Below, piece by piece: positions 40,256-49,925 of a stretch of 64,000 nt of DNA. Each line of letters starts with the position of its first letter. The first letter of the stretch is position 1. The notes below the pieces were generated by a model. The model was not told the origin of the DNA, did not search any database, and saw only the letters and a program-made list of their open reading frames with translations. Made by a program: the position numbers and the translations under genes. The stretch is from the NCBI RefSeq assembly GCF_900637855.1, contig NZ_LR134440.1, positions 744,001 through 808,000 of the forward strand. Direction: 5' to 3'. Source of the DNA: Neisseria animaloris (GTDB lineage: Bacteria > Pseudomonadota > Gammaproteobacteria > Burkholderiales > Neisseriaceae).

Positions 40256-41485
40256 TTATCTTTCACGCAAAGCCTGTTTCATACGGGTAATCGGTTTGAT
40301 TAAGTATTGGAAAACTGTTTTTTCGCCGGTTTTCACATCTACTGTTGCCACCATACCCGGAATAATCGGCATATCTTTACCGTTTTTATCTTTCAAACTG
40401 TTGCTGTCTGTTTGTACCAAAATCCGGTAATATACTTGGTTGGGATCAAGTTTCAAATCATTTGCACGTGCTTGATTAGTATTGCTTACAGTATCAGGGC
40501 TGATTAAGGTAACTTTTCCATCTAATCCGCCATAAATGGCGTAATCATAAGCACTTACTTTCACTACTGCAGGCAACCCCGGGCGCATGAAGGCAACATC
40601 TTGAGGACGAATATAAGCTTCAACCAATAATTTGTCATCCAACGGTACGATTTGCAAAATATCCTGACCTACGTTTACCACGCCGCCAACAGTATTAATC
40701 TGAATATTTTTTACAATACCGCGCATCGGTGAACGGATTTGCGAACGCTCAACTGGATCGGCGCGCATAGCCATATTTTCTTTTGCTTGAGCCAACTCAG
40801 ACTCTGCCTGCACCAGCTCATTATTTGCATCAGCCATATAACGGTTTTGGCGCTCAGAAATTTGCAATGCAAGCTCACTCGACTCACGTTGCATACGCAG
40901 AAGCTCCACCTCCGATACCACTCCGTGCTTTACCATAGGTGCCGTAATACTGATTTCTTTATCTAAAGTTGCTTTGCTCATTTTCAAATTCTGAATCGCA
41001 TCAGTAACTGCTCGACGACGGGCAACAAATGCCGCCTGTTCACGCTGTTTTAAGTCATTACTGATACCTTCCGGAAATTGAATGTCGGTACCATGAGCTT
41101 CTGCTTTCAAGCGAGCAACCATGGCTTCAAGGTTTTGTACTTTTGCTTCACTCTCGCGCAAAATAGCTGAACTGCGTGTATCATCAAGTCTCAGTAAAAT
41201 TTGACCTTTTTCCACAACATCACCCTCTTTTACCAACATTTCGGTAATGATTCCGGGATCAAGGCTTTGTACAACTTGTTCTCGGCTACTAGGAATGACA
41301 TTACCTTGCCCGCGCGTAACTTCCTCAATAGAGCTGTTGTATGCCCAAATAACAAATACGACCAAGAAAACGAAAAATAAGATAATGACCCAAAACTGAC
41401 CGCTATGCTTTTCCTTTTGCAACGCAGCATTTAAGTCATTGACTAGATTTAAGTCTTTGGATTTGATGTTGTTTTCACTACTCAT
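40256..41485 (-). CDS. Type I secretion periplasmic adaptor (HlyD/LapC family)
   Basis: 409 residues. A cytosolic N-terminus is followed by one membrane span (about 31-50, FWVIILFFVFLVVFVIWAY), a β-barrel/lipoyl part (QVVQSLDPGIITEMLVKEGDVVEKGQILLRLDD), a long coiled hairpin (about 105-240), and the returning lipoyl half (RSQIRSPMRGIVKNIQINTVGGVV). The C-terminal GMVATVDVKTGEKTVFQYLIKPI is the HlyD signature end. It bridges the ABC transporter and the TolC-like pore. Third gene of the secretion operon, 63 bases after the transporter with one DUS (about 41513) between. Closest in style to LapC/BapC adaptors of large adhesins. Confidence 0.92.
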   Translation of the reverse strand: MSSENNIKSKDLNLVNDLNAALQKEKHSGQFWVIILFFVFLVVFVIWAYNSSIEEVTRGQGNVIPSSREQVVQSLDPGIITEMLVKEGDVVEKGQILLRLDDTRSSAILRESEAKVQNLEAMVARLKAEAHGTDIQFPEGISNDLKQREQAAFVARRRAVTDAIQNLKMSKATLDKEISITAPMVKHGVVSEVELLRMQRESSELALQISERQNRYMADANNELVQAESELAQAKENMAMRADPVERSQIRSPMRGIVKNIQINTVGGVVNVGQDILQIVPLDDKLLVEAYIRPQDVAFMRPGLPAVVKVSAYDYAIYGGLDGKVTLISPDTVSNTNQARANDLKLDPNQVYYRILVQTDSNSLKDKNGKDMPIIPGMVATVDVKTGEKTVFQYLIKPITRMKQALRER

Positions 41486-41548
41486 AATGATGATACTTTC
41501 TCAGTATAGTTATAGGCCGTCTGAAAGGCTTTTTATTATATTTTGATA

Positions 41549-43729
41549 TTAGTTAACTGCAGCTACAGCTTCGCGTTGTTTGGTCGCTTGAAGTTGTTTT
41601 TCTTCTTTGTTGCTTTCATTTTGCATCAGTTTCTGCAAAACCAAATCACGAGGACCATCCATCACAACCTTGCCGTTATCCATCACGATAATGCGATTAA
41701 CGATTTGTAATACTTGCGGACGATGGGTAACCACAACTAGTGTACGATCTTTACTCCACTGAGCCACAGCATTCAGCGCCATACGCTCAGTTGCTTGATC
41801 CAAACCTGTCGTCGGCTCATCGAGTAACACAACTTTGGGATTACGCAAGGTCATACGGGCTAAAGCAATAATTTGTTTTTGGCCGCCGGACAAGCCTAAG
41901 CCATCTTCACCTAAAGGCATATCCAATCCGCGTGGATGGCTGCGGATGATTCGGTCAAGACCGAAACGTTTCAAGGCAATTAACAAATCTTGATCACTGG
42001 AATAACCGTCAACCCTCGCCAAGTCTAAATTTTCCCGCAATGTACCCAAGAATAAACGGGGGGATTGGCTCAACAGCATTACCTGATTACGGAGAAAGTT
42101 CGGATCAAGCTGACGCATATCAACTCCATCTAACATAACGTTGCCTGATTCTGCATCATACAATCCGCTTGCCAATTTGAGCATGGTACTTTTGCCGCTG
42201 CCAATCCGTCCCAGAATACCCACTTTCTCACCAGGACGAATATTTAAGCGCAAATCACTAACTGCGGCGCTTCCTTCTTGTTTGTATTTGAATGATACAT
42301 TTTCAAATGTAATATTGCCCTGTATATGGTCAAGCGTAATATATTTACGTTCAGGGTTCCGCTCAATCGGGCGTTCTACAATGTTATTTACCCCTTCCAA
42401 AGCTAACTTAGCTTGTTGGAACCGGGTTGCCAAACCTGCAATCTGAGCCAATGGAGCCAAAGCACGTCCGGAAAGAATTACAGAAGCAATCAAAGCACCC
42501 ATAGTAATTCGGTCAGTAGGATTATCAGCATGAATCAGATAAGTACCTAACAATACCAAAAATACTGTATTCAACTGCTGCATGCTGACGGCAAAATTTA
42601 CCATAAAGTTACTGGTATCTTTTACTTTGATAGATGAAGCAGATGTCTTAGCGGTATACTCATCCCAACGTTGTTGAGCCCAAGTTGTAGCATTGTTGGT
42701 TTTTAAAGTTTCAATACCTTCTATTGCTTCAACTGCCAAACCGGAACGCTGTGAAGATTCTTTCATCGATTCGTTGATGTGGCGTGATAACGGTCGCTGC
42801 ACCAATAAACCGACAATCACAACAAGAGGGATAATTGTTAAAGGCACCAATGCCAATTTACCACCCACAATACCGATAACGGTAATAAACAAGAGTAGGA
42901 AAGGCAAATCCACCAAAGTTAACAAACTGGCACTAGTCATAAATTCACGCACAGCTTCGAACTCGCGCAGGTTATTGGCATAAGAACCTGATGAGGCTGG
43001 TCTATCTGCCAAACGCAAAGCCATCACTCGTCTGAACAATGCCGAGCTGATAATCAAATCCGCTTTTTTTCCAGCGATGTCGGTTAAATGGCCCCGTATC
43101 ATTTTGGCCGCAAATTCAAACGTAATAGCTAAAATTACCCCTATACTTAGCACCCATAATGTTTCATAAGCTTGGTTAGGAATAACTCGGTCATATACGT
43201 TCATAACATACAATGAGCTGACCAAAGCCAAAAAATTGATAATAAAGGTTGCCAAAATAACTTGGTAATAATAGCTGCGGAAACGCCAGATAACTTTCCA
43301 AAACCATGATTTCGGCAAATGATACTCAGGCAACTCGGACCGTGTATCAGAAACCATTTTAGGTTTGATAAACCAACAGTAGCCTAAATACAAGATGGAT
43401 AATTGCTCTTGACCCAACTCTTGTGCCAATCCGTCCGCCTGGCGCACATGATATTTGCGCTCTCGTCCCGAACCTTCGATCTTAGTAATTACCGCCGCTT
43501 CTTCATTATGCAAGATAATAACGACAGGCACAGCTAATGAAGGGATATCTTCCAAATTCCGCTTAGAAAGTGTGTTTTCAAAACCGTGGCTTCTCAATAC
43601 TTCAGCAAGAGAATGAAAATTAACATTCAGCTTTTTATCCCGCACAACTTCTGCTGAAAGAGCCGCCTCAGAAACCGGAGCACCCAACAAACGGGTTGCT
43701 AAAGCAATATGTTCAATAATTGATTTCAT
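41549..43729 (-). CDS. Type I secretion ABC transporter with C39-like domain (LapB/HlyB type)
   Basis: 726 residues. Residues 1-125 form a peptidase-C39-like domain lacking the catalytic Cys-containing motif, as in RTX exporters, where it binds substrate rather than cuts. Six spans follow (about 155-440). The ATPase domain has GRIGSGKST, LGLSGGQKQIIALARM and VVLLDEPTTGLD, and an H-loop VVVTHRPQVL. It powers one-step export of RTX proteins through the envelope. Operon with the upstream TolC-like gene (gap 42) and downstream HlyD-like gene. The likely clients are the RTX proteins at 13878 and 20495. The coding sequence is AT-rich with no internal DUS noticed. Confidence 0.93.
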   Translation of the reverse strand: MKSIIEHIALATRLLGAPVSEAALSAEVVRDKKLNVNFHSLAEVLRSHGFENTLSKRNLEDIPSLAVPVVIILHNEEAAVITKIEGSGRERKYHVRQADGLAQELGQEQLSILYLGYCWFIKPKMVSDTRSELPEYHLPKSWFWKVIWRFRSYYYQVILATFIINFLALVSSLYVMNVYDRVIPNQAYETLWVLSIGVILAITFEFAAKMIRGHLTDIAGKKADLIISSALFRRVMALRLADRPASSGSYANNLREFEAVREFMTSASLLTLVDLPFLLLFITVIGIVGGKLALVPLTIIPLVVIVGLLVQRPLSRHINESMKESSQRSGLAVEAIEGIETLKTNNATTWAQQRWDEYTAKTSASSIKVKDTSNFMVNFAVSMQQLNTVFLVLLGTYLIHADNPTDRITMGALIASVILSGRALAPLAQIAGLATRFQQAKLALEGVNNIVERPIERNPERKYITLDHIQGNITFENVSFKYKQEGSAAVSDLRLNIRPGEKVGILGRIGSGKSTMLKLASGLYDAESGNVMLDGVDMRQLDPNFLRNQVMLLSQSPRLFLGTLRENLDLARVDGYSSDQDLLIALKRFGLDRIIRSHPRGLDMPLGEDGLGLSGGQKQIIALARMTLRNPKVVLLDEPTTGLDQATERMALNAVAQWSKDRTLVVVTHRPQVLQIVNRIIVMDNGKVVMDGPRDLVLQKLMQNESNKEEKQLQATKQREAVAAVN

Positions 43730-43771
43730 GGTAATGTTTTCACGTAAATAATGTATAAATTCTTTTTAATA

Positions 43772-45037
43772 TTAGCGGTTGATACCTGACCAGTTAGCAA
43801 TCTGAGACTGGGCCACCAAATACTCAAGTGCGGCATCTCTGAAGTCGTTACGGGCATTGATATTCTCCTGCTCAATGCCAGCAAGCTCATTATATGAACC
43901 CAAAACATCCGTTAAGGTACGGCGGGCAATTTTGAATTGCAGCTCATATGATTTAACCACTTCTTTTTGCGCAACAATATGCTGTGCGGTAACCTCTGTG
44001 CGTTGTTCACTTTGCACCATATCAATTTCAGTAGTGCGTGCTTTTTCTGTTACTTCACGTAAAATCTGCTCTGACTTAGAATCGGCAGCAATAAGGGCCT
44101 GAGCATTTTTCTCTACATTATGGCGCGCTGCCATGTCCAAGACATTCCAAGACAAATTTAAATATAATTCTTTGTTATCTTGCGTTGCACTACCTTCCAA
44201 ATTGAGAGCGGGCAACCGTTCTGCCTTAGAAACGGCTAAATCAGCATTGACACTTTCCCGTTCGGCTTGTTGTGCCAAATAAGAAGGATTAAGGCCTTTA
44301 TCGTTGCTTTTATATTGCTTAATCAACAAAGACGCTGTGTAATTTCGGAATGGGTCTTTCAAATCTTGAGCGGATATAGGGGAGGCAGTATATTTTGATA
44401 AACGGCTTAAAGCCAATTCCATTGTTCTATTTAATTGAGATATTGTAGTTTCCACTTGCAACCGTCGTGCTTGAGCTTCAACCAGTTCGGAACGGCGACC
44501 CGCATCATATTTAACGATAATGTCTAGATCTTTTAGCAGATTATTGTGTCTATTCAAACTTTGTTGGCTGACGGCCAACGACTCTTTTGCGCGAAGAGCT
44601 GTTAAATATAACTTTCCAATCTCACTACCCAACTGTTCTTGTGTTTCGAAATATTTATAGTGGTGGTAAATTTCTTTATTTTTTTCCCTTTTGACAGCTG
44701 CATTAATTGCACCCCACGAATATAGGTTCAAACTACCACGAACACCCAACCCACTATCTCTGTTATTGCTCGTATATTTGTTTTTTTGCTTAACAACTTG
44801 GGTTCCGGTTAGAGCAAGCACAGGGTAATGCCTCGCCTGAGCTGCCTTGGTTATGCTCTTCGCTGCATTTTCATTGGCTTTCGCTTCTTGAAGTATGGGG
44901 TCAGAGACTAATGCTCTACGCAGGATATCTTTCAGTTCCTGTGCATAAGCAGGTTGAACACTGAAAACGAGAAGGAGGGAAGCCGCTGAATATTTCAGCC
45001 AACCTTTGATAGGGGACGTGGGCGTAAGATTTTGCAT
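43772..45037 (-). CDS. TolC-family outer-membrane channel of the T1SS
   Basis: 421 residues from the ATG at 45037. That start gives a clean Sec signal peptide (about 1-32, LKYSAASLLLVFSVQPAYA, cleavage after A32); an ATG at 45148 would add 37 residues with no secretory sense. The mature part has two OEP repeats with long helices (ILRRALVSDPILQEAKANENAAKSI and the second at about 230-400). ALTGTQVVKQKN and NLSWNVLDMAARHNVEKN are β-strand-like. It provides the trimeric outer-membrane tunnel. First gene of the operon. No good SD is visible at either start. Confidence 0.9.
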   Translation of the reverse strand: MQNLTPTSPIKGWLKYSAASLLLVFSVQPAYAQELKDILRRALVSDPILQEAKANENAAKSITKAAQARHYPVLALTGTQVVKQKNKYTSNNRDSGLGVRGSLNLYSWGAINAAVKREKNKEIYHHYKYFETQEQLGSEIGKLYLTALRAKESLAVSQQSLNRHNNLLKDLDIIVKYDAGRRSELVEAQARRLQVETTISQLNRTMELALSRLSKYTASPISAQDLKDPFRNYTASLLIKQYKSNDKGLNPSYLAQQAERESVNADLAVSKAERLPALNLEGSATQDNKELYLNLSWNVLDMAARHNVEKNAQALIAADSKSEQILREVTEKARTTEIDMVQSEQRTEVTAQHIVAQKEVVKSYELQFKIARRTLTDVLGSYNELAGIEQENINARNDFRDAALEYLVAQSQIANWSGINR

Positions 45038-45644
45038 GTTTTTATAGCTTTTGTATGATCGGTAATTTCGTAATGTATCTAAAAGTAATGGCAATCCGGC
45101 CTGCTTTACTAAATTAATTATACTGCCATATGCAAGGTGCATCAGCATAACATTTTCTTTGAGAGTTCTGGATTATTCTCAGATAAAAGGTAAATATTGA
45201 CTACTCAAAGTAATTAAACAAGGATACTACTACCTAATTTATTATCTTGCTCACATTATTTTTTACTTACTGTTCTAATATTACGATTGTTAAATTATAT
45301 TTACTATATTCACTTCACACAAATTCACTCCCATAAATTTTTCCAAGTGTTGTTTTTCTTACTTTTTATTATAAGCCCTCCGCAGCTCCAGTCTGCCACT
45401 ATTGAGCGGCAATCTATACTTTAATATTCAGAAATTAAAGAAGTATCATCCTATCCAACTTACCATCCTCAAAAATGTCTATAATCTTAATCAGAACACA
45501 AAAACGTTCCAAGTCATCAAACTTACGACCTAAATCCTTAAACGGTTAACCAATGTAAATATACAGGCCGTCTGAAAGACTGGTCTCGACGCAATTAAAG
45601 TATTTCAGACGGCCTCCTATCGGAATCTAACGAAAGGATATCCC
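45038..45644. other. AT-rich upstream region of the T1SS operon
   Basis: About 600 bases, very AT-rich, without a recognised gene. Apart from an inverted DUS pair near the adh end (45565-45615), I see no repeat. The promoter of the secretion operon should lie here, but no convincing pair was found. Confidence 0.5.
45565..45615. repeat. Inverted DUS pair before the alcohol dehydrogenase
   Basis: AGGCCGTCTGAAA and TTTCAGACGGCCT around a 25-base loop, 29 bases before the gene start. Confidence 0.65.
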
Positions 45645-46664
45645 ATGTCAGAAAATATCATTCGTGCCTACGCAGCAACCTCACCTCACTCTGCTCTAAC
45701 GCGCTACGATTATGACGCAGGCGACTTAAAAGCCGATGAAGTTGAAATCAAAGTGCATTACTGCGGCATTTGTCATTCCGATATTTCAATGATTGATAAC
45801 GCATGGGGCTACAGCAGCTATCCACTGGTAGCCGGCCATGAAATTATCGGTAAAATCGCACGCCTCGGCAGCAATACCAAAGGACTGTATATAGGCCAAA
45901 CAGTAGGGGTGGGTTGGACGGCGGCTTCATGCCAACATTGCAATCCCTGTATCGGAGGCAATGCAGGCTATTGTAATGAAGCCGTGCCTACAATAGTGCA
46001 CATGGGCGGCTTTGCCGATAAAGTACGCGCCCAATGGCAATGGGTCATTCCCATCCCCGAAGGTATGGATATTGCCAAAGCAGGGCCTTTGCTATGCGGT
46101 GGAATTACGGTGTTTGAACCGCTATTGCAACACGGCATCCATGCAGGACACAAAATCGGCGTTATCGGTATAGGCGGTTTAGGACATCTGGCTCTGGCTT
46201 TTTTTAATGCCTGGGGCTGCGAAGTAACCGCATTCAGCTCAAATCCTACCAAATACGATGAGATCAGAGCGATGGGTGCACACCATATTCTCGATTCCAC
46301 CGATTCGGCCTCGCTTGATTCTGCAAAAGGCAGTTTGGACTTAATCGTTTCCACCGTAAATGTGCCGTTAAACTGGAGTACCTACATGAATTTATTGAAA
46401 CTTGAAGGCAAGCTGCATATTGTCGGTGCTGTACTCGAACCACTTGAAATTCATGCTTTTTCCTTAATCAACGGAGCCAGATCTTTAACCGGCTCTTCTA
46501 CAGGTTCTCCGATACAATTACGCACGATGATGGATTTTGCCGCCCGTAAAAATATCAAACCAATTGTAGAAGAATTTCCAATGTCAAAAATTAACGACGC
46601 TTTACAACACTTACGTGATGGCAAGGCACGATACCGTATCGTATTGAAAAACGATTTTGCATGA
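45645..46664 (+). CDS. Zinc-dependent alcohol dehydrogenase (YahK/cinnamyl-alcohol-dehydrogenase type)
   Basis: 339 residues. Medium-chain NADP-linked reductase of aldehydes. Catalytic zinc ligands are in YCGICHSD (C43) and AGHE. The structural-zinc cluster CQHCNPCIGGNAGYC carries four cysteines. The Rossmann loop GIGGLGHLALAF and the SSNPTKYDEI segment point to NADP. The C-terminal SSTGSPIQLRTMMDFAARKNIKPIVEEFPMSKINDALQHLRDGKARYRIVLK is typical of this subfamily. The substrate is not inferable. GAAAGGATATCCC precedes the ATG. Flanked by DUS pairs, so monocistronic. Confidence 0.9.
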   Translation: MSENIIRAYAATSPHSALTRYDYDAGDLKADEVEIKVHYCGICHSDISMIDNAWGYSSYPLVAGHEIIGKIARLGSNTKGLYIGQTVGVGWTAASCQHCNPCIGGNAGYCNEAVPTIVHMGGFADKVRAQWQWVIPIPEGMDIAKAGPLLCGGITVFEPLLQHGIHAGHKIGVIGIGGLGHLALAFFNAWGCEVTAFSSNPTKYDEIRAMGAHHILDSTDSASLDSAKGSLDLIVSTVNVPLNWSTYMNLLKLEGKLHIVGAVLEPLEIHAFSLINGARSLTGSSTGSPIQLRTMMDFAARKNIKPIVEEFPMSKINDALQHLRDGKARYRIVLKNDFA

Positions 46665-46972
46665 TTCGGAATATTTCCAGTAATCATCTGACACTTCAGC
46701 CTATTATCGTATCAACCGATGTACCGCCACACAAAAACGAGGCCGTCTGAAAAGTTTCAGACGGCCTCGTAAACAAACAATCAACCTTTAGACAACAACC
46801 ACACTTATTGAATTTAAACAGCACCATCACACTCTAACGCAACATAAAAAAAACACCAAAGCCCTGTTATCAAAAATATAATTATCTATAGGCCAACTGC
46901 TTTTCCTTACCATTCAGTATTTTTCAGACGGCCTCTTATTATCCAACCTACCATCCACAGAGAAACAAAACC
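46665..46972. other. Intergenic stretch adh-VIT
   Basis: 308 bases, AT-rich, holding the adh terminator hairpin (46738-46769) and a single DUS (about 46923). Nothing else recognised. Confidence 0.55.
46738..46769 (+). terminator. DUS hairpin after adh
   Basis: CGAGGCCGTCTGAAA pairs with TTTCAGACGGCCTCG over a two-base loop. Confidence 0.7.
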
Positions 46973-47671
46973 ATGAGTCGTTCTTGGCATATCGAACCAC
47001 ACTTCAGCCAACGTAATAACTGGCTACGGGCTAGCATACTAGGTGCTAACGACGGATTGATTTCCACCGCCAGCCTGCTAATGGGGCTAGCCGCCACCAA
47101 GCCCGATTCATCAACTTTACTCATTACCGGTATTGCCGCATTGGTTGGAGGTGCCGTATCAATGGCTGCGGGAGAATATGTATCCGTTTCCAGTCAAGCA
47201 GATACCGAAAAAGCAGATCTTGCCAAAGAAACCCACGAACTCACCCACAATCCCGACAAAGAATTAGCAGAGCTAGCCGATATTTACCAAAGTCGGGGGC
47301 TGGACAAAGCCCTCGCTTACCAAGTTGCCTACGCACTTACCACACACAATGCTTTAGAAGCCCATGCTCGCGACGAAATCGGCATTATCGAAGAAATGAA
47401 AGCCAAGCCTTTACAGGCAGCAGTAGCCTCAGCCTTTGCATTTTGCATTGGAGCAGCTTTACCGGTATTGGTAGCTGTTCTCAGCCCTACTTTCATCATG
47501 ATGCCGATATTGGCCACCAGCACGCTAACAGGACTGGGAATACTCGGTTATTTATCTGCAAAATTAGGAGGAGCTCCCACAAAACCGGCATTAATACGCG
47601 TATTGCTATGGGGTGCGGTCGCACTCGTAAGTACCGGTTTAATAGGTTATTTACTTGATGTTCAAACTTAA
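46973..47671 (+). CDS. VIT1/CCC1-family transporter
   Basis: 232 residues. LRASILGANDGLISTASLLMGLAA (span 1) and GGAVSMAAGEYVSVSSQADTEKADL (span 2 and cytosolic metal-binding helix) are the family hallmarks, followed by three spans in the last 95 residues. VIT/CCC1 proteins move Fe2+ or Mn2+ out of the cytosol, here across the inner membrane. The ion cannot be chosen from sequence. AGAGAAA lies before the ATG. No metal-regulator box was recognised upstream. Confidence 0.88.
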   Translation: MSRSWHIEPHFSQRNNWLRASILGANDGLISTASLLMGLAATKPDSSTLLITGIAALVGGAVSMAAGEYVSVSSQADTEKADLAKETHELTHNPDKELAELADIYQSRGLDKALAYQVAYALTTHNALEAHARDEIGIIEEMKAKPLQAAVASAFAFCIGAALPVLVAVLSPTFIMMPILATSTLTGLGILGYLSAKLGGAPTKPALIRVLLWGAVALVSTGLIGYLLDVQT

Positions 47672-47722
47672 ATTCAGAAAAGAATGTTTAGGAAACAAAG
47701 TAATCGGAAAATGAATGACTTA

Positions 47723-47764
47723 TGAAAAAAGCCTCTTAAGAAGAAACTCTTAAGAGGCTTTCAA
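47723..47764 (-). terminator. Terminator of the tRNA operon
   Basis: On the minus strand AAGCCTCTTAAGAG pairs with CTTAAGAGGCTT and ends in TTTTTT; not DUS-based. It lies seven bases after tRNA-Glu. Confidence 0.85.
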
Positions 47765-47770
47765 AAAAAC

Positions 47771-47845
47771 TGGCACGCCCACGGGGAATCGAACCCCGGT
47801 TACCGCCGTGAAAGGGCGATGTCCTAACCGCTAGACGATGGGCGC
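47771..47845 (-). tRNA. tRNA-Glu (TTC)
   Basis: 75 bases with encoded CCA. Anticodon loop CCTTTCAC, anticodon TTC; T-loop GGTTCGATTCC; D-loop with TAGCGGTTAGGA. Acceptor GCGCCCA pairs with TGGGCGT (first pair G-U). Confidence 0.97.
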
Positions 47846-47859
47846 GGAGATAAAATTTT

Positions 47860-47936
47860 TGGCGCACCCGGAGCGATTCGAACGCCCGACCCTCTGGTTC
47901 GTAGCCAGATACTCTATCCAACTGAGCTACGGGTGC
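47860..47936 (-). tRNA. tRNA-Arg (ACG)
   Basis: 77 bases with CCA. Anticodon loop GCTACGAA, anticodon ACG (read as inosine by tRNA deaminase); acceptor GCACCCG pairs with CGGGTGC; T-loop GTTCGAATC. First gene of a two-tRNA operon. Confidence 0.97.
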
Positions 47937-47980
47937 ATTTCTCACTACGCTTTGATTAGCGCCGTGAATCAAGAATGTAG

Positions 47981-48009
47981 ATAATATAGAAATCTATCAA
48001 GGCTGTCTA
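47981..48009 (-). promoter_or_regulatory. Promoter of the tRNA-Arg/tRNA-Glu operon
   Basis: Minus-strand TAGACA (48004-48009), 17-bp spacer, TATTAT (47981-47986); each box is one base off consensus. It ends 45 bases before tRNA-Arg. Confidence 0.7.
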
Positions 48010-48135
48010 GTTTTGTTTTTATAAAATTTCTTATTCAATTGAATTTAATAAAAATTTATTTCAACATATCTTCAGAAATTTCTAAGGCCGTCTGAAATGC
48101 TGTTTGTATCTGTTTCTTCGGGTTTGATTCTTGAC

Positions 48136-49494
48136 TTATACCATTCCGATGCCTGAAACTTCCCGAGCTATTCTGGCTGCCGCATTATCCGTCATCCCTC
48201 CGACAAAATCGAGAATTTTCATATAGGCCTGATACAGACTGTCTTCCTGTGTAATGGGATCGTCATGATTAAGCAACTCCAACGCAAGTGATTGCCGTGT
48301 GCTGACTTGCCCGTTTACGATTAAAGAATATGCTGCCGGCACCAACAAATCCAATATCGAACCCAAACATGGAAAAGCGGCAATTTCGGTAATCAGTTTG
48401 CTTTGATGACGGAAAATCCTTGTTCGTGCCAACTCTTTAGCCTTTTCCAAAGTATTGCGCACCTCGGGACTGCATAAAGCCAATAAATCTTTGCCCTGAA
48501 AGCTGCCGTTGAGTAAATCTTGCTGATGCGTCATAAAGGTTTGCGCCACATCTTCAATCGCCCGTCCGATGGCCATACCGCGCAGCATGGCGCAGCGCTG
48601 GCGGCTGCTTTGCACCTGCCATGCGCCGGGGGCTTCGGTAAACGTGAGTTCGGCCAAAATGCTTTCGACTTCAGCATCACCCAATAAGCCGATTTCCACT
48701 GCGTCTTCCAAATCGAGCAAGGCATAGCAAATATCGTCGGCGGCTTCCATAAGATAAGACAAAGGATGGCGCGCCCAGCGGTCGGTTCCTTGTTCGATCA
48801 ATCCCAGTTCGCTGACAATGCGGCGGATAAACGGCAGTTCGGTTTGATAGATATTGAATTTTTTGCGGCCGTTCGGATCAAGCGTCGTCCACGGATATTT
48901 CAGCAACGCACCGATGGTAGCGGCGGTTAAACGCATGCCGCCTTTATTGCGGTACATTTCGAGATTGGCCAGAATTCGCAGGCTGTGGGCATTGCCTTCG
49001 TAAGTCTGCACATCGTTGCGCTCACCTTCACTCAAGGTTTCCAAATAAACGCTGTGTGCGGGATTGCGAAACCAGTCGCGCAGCGCATCTTCGCCGGTGT
49101 GTCCGAACGGCGGATTACCCAAATCGTGCGCCAAACAGGCCACCTGAACCACCGCACCAATGTCGCTCGGCGTGTTGCCTTGCGGCAGAAAACCGCCTGC
49201 CTGCATCATCACGCCGACACGGTTGCCCACGCTGCGTCCTACGCTAGCCACTTCTACACTGTGGGTCAAGCGGTTGTGGGTATGGTCATGCTCGGCAAAC
49301 GGGTGAACCTGCGTTTTACGCCCCAAACGGCGGAATGCGCCAGAAAATACTACACGGTCGTAATCGATATGGAAATCGGTGCGCAGGGCATCTGCGCCTT
49401 CTTGGGTGGACGGCGTAACCGTCGGTACGATTCCACCGTCTTTCATGCGGAAGCGTTGAGTGGAAAGCAATTGCTGCCAATTCATTTTATTCAT
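48136..49494 (-). CDS. dgt: Deoxyguanosinetriphosphate triphosphohydrolase-like protein
   Basis: 452 residues. HD-domain enzyme hydrolysing dGTP (or other dNTPs) to nucleoside and triphosphate. HNRLTHSVEVASVGRSVG and CLAHDLGNPPFGHTGEDAL supply the metal-binding His/Asp residues; EGNAHSLRIL and YLMEAADDICYALLDLEDA complete the site. Length lies nearer the dGTPase family's long forms than the short dNTPase. The ATG at 49494 is followed by another at 49485; neither has a strong SD. A single DUS lies after the stop. Function in nucleotide-pool control is inferred from the family. Confidence 0.92.
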   Translation of the reverse strand: MNKMNWQQLLSTQRFRMKDGGIVPTVTPSTQEGADALRTDFHIDYDRVVFSGAFRRLGRKTQVHPFAEHDHTHNRLTHSVEVASVGRSVGNRVGVMMQAGGFLPQGNTPSDIGAVVQVACLAHDLGNPPFGHTGEDALRDWFRNPAHSVYLETLSEGERNDVQTYEGNAHSLRILANLEMYRNKGGMRLTAATIGALLKYPWTTLDPNGRKKFNIYQTELPFIRRIVSELGLIEQGTDRWARHPLSYLMEAADDICYALLDLEDAVEIGLLGDAEVESILAELTFTEAPGAWQVQSSRQRCAMLRGMAIGRAIEDVAQTFMTHQQDLLNGSFQGKDLLALCSPEVRNTLEKAKELARTRIFRHQSKLITEIAAFPCLGSILDLLVPAAYSLIVNGQVSTRQSLALELLNHDDPITQEDSLYQAYMKILDFVGGMTDNAAARIAREVSGIGMV

Positions 49495-49541
49495 AAACCA
49501 TTATGCCTTTATTCGGCGGAAGCCATTTGTATACTGAGGAA

Positions 49542-49850
49542 TCAATTGCATTTTACAATTTGTTTCATTACCAAATAATCGGAAGGTAATGGCTGATTGT
49601 TATGATAGAACGTTTCTTTTTGATATTTTAATTCATCATCTGCTTCATACTGATAGCCGTTGGGACATAGCTTCTTGGCTTTTTTATCGATCAAGTTTTT
49701 CAATGTTTGCTTACTGGCAAATATGTTTCCTGAAGACTCCAATTGATAGCGGTTTCCTCCTAAATGCTCTGAACGCGCCAGAAACATTTGTGCGCAAGCG
49801 GCAAGAAAAGAAGAGGTAGCGAATATCAAAGCCATTTTTTTCATCATCAT
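49542..49850 (-). CDS. Small putative lipoprotein
   Basis: 102 residues. Signal peptide ends in SSFLAAC, a good lipobox with Cys19. The mature part NIFASKQTLKNLIDKKAKKLCPNGYQYEADDELKYQKETFYHNN has two further Cys and no family I can name. Resembles small outer-membrane lipoproteins annotated as hypothetical in Neisseria. The frame opens with three ATG codons; MKKMALIF (49844) is as likely a start. It lies between dgt and rho on the same strand. Confidence 0.7.
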   Translation of the reverse strand: MMMKKMALIFATSSFLAACAQMFLARSEHLGGNRYQLESSGNIFASKQTLKNLIDKKAKKLCPNGYQYEADDELKYQKETFYHNNQPLPSDYLVMKQIVKCN

Positions 49851-49884
49851 TATTTATTTCGCCAACATGGTTGTTTTTAAGCCA

Positions 49885-49915
49885 GAGGCCGTCTGAAAAC
49901 TTTTCAGACGGCCTT
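49885..49915. terminator. DUS hairpin after rho
   Basis: GAGGCCGTCTGAAAA with TTTTCAGACGGCCTT, ten bases past the rho stop on the minus strand. Confidence 0.75.
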
Positions 49916-49925
49916 CTACTGTTTG

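Noticed and set aside
41549..43729. Bacteriocin exporter with active C39 peptidase
   Set aside because: The N-terminal domain lacks the catalytic Cys motif, and RTX-type partners fit better.
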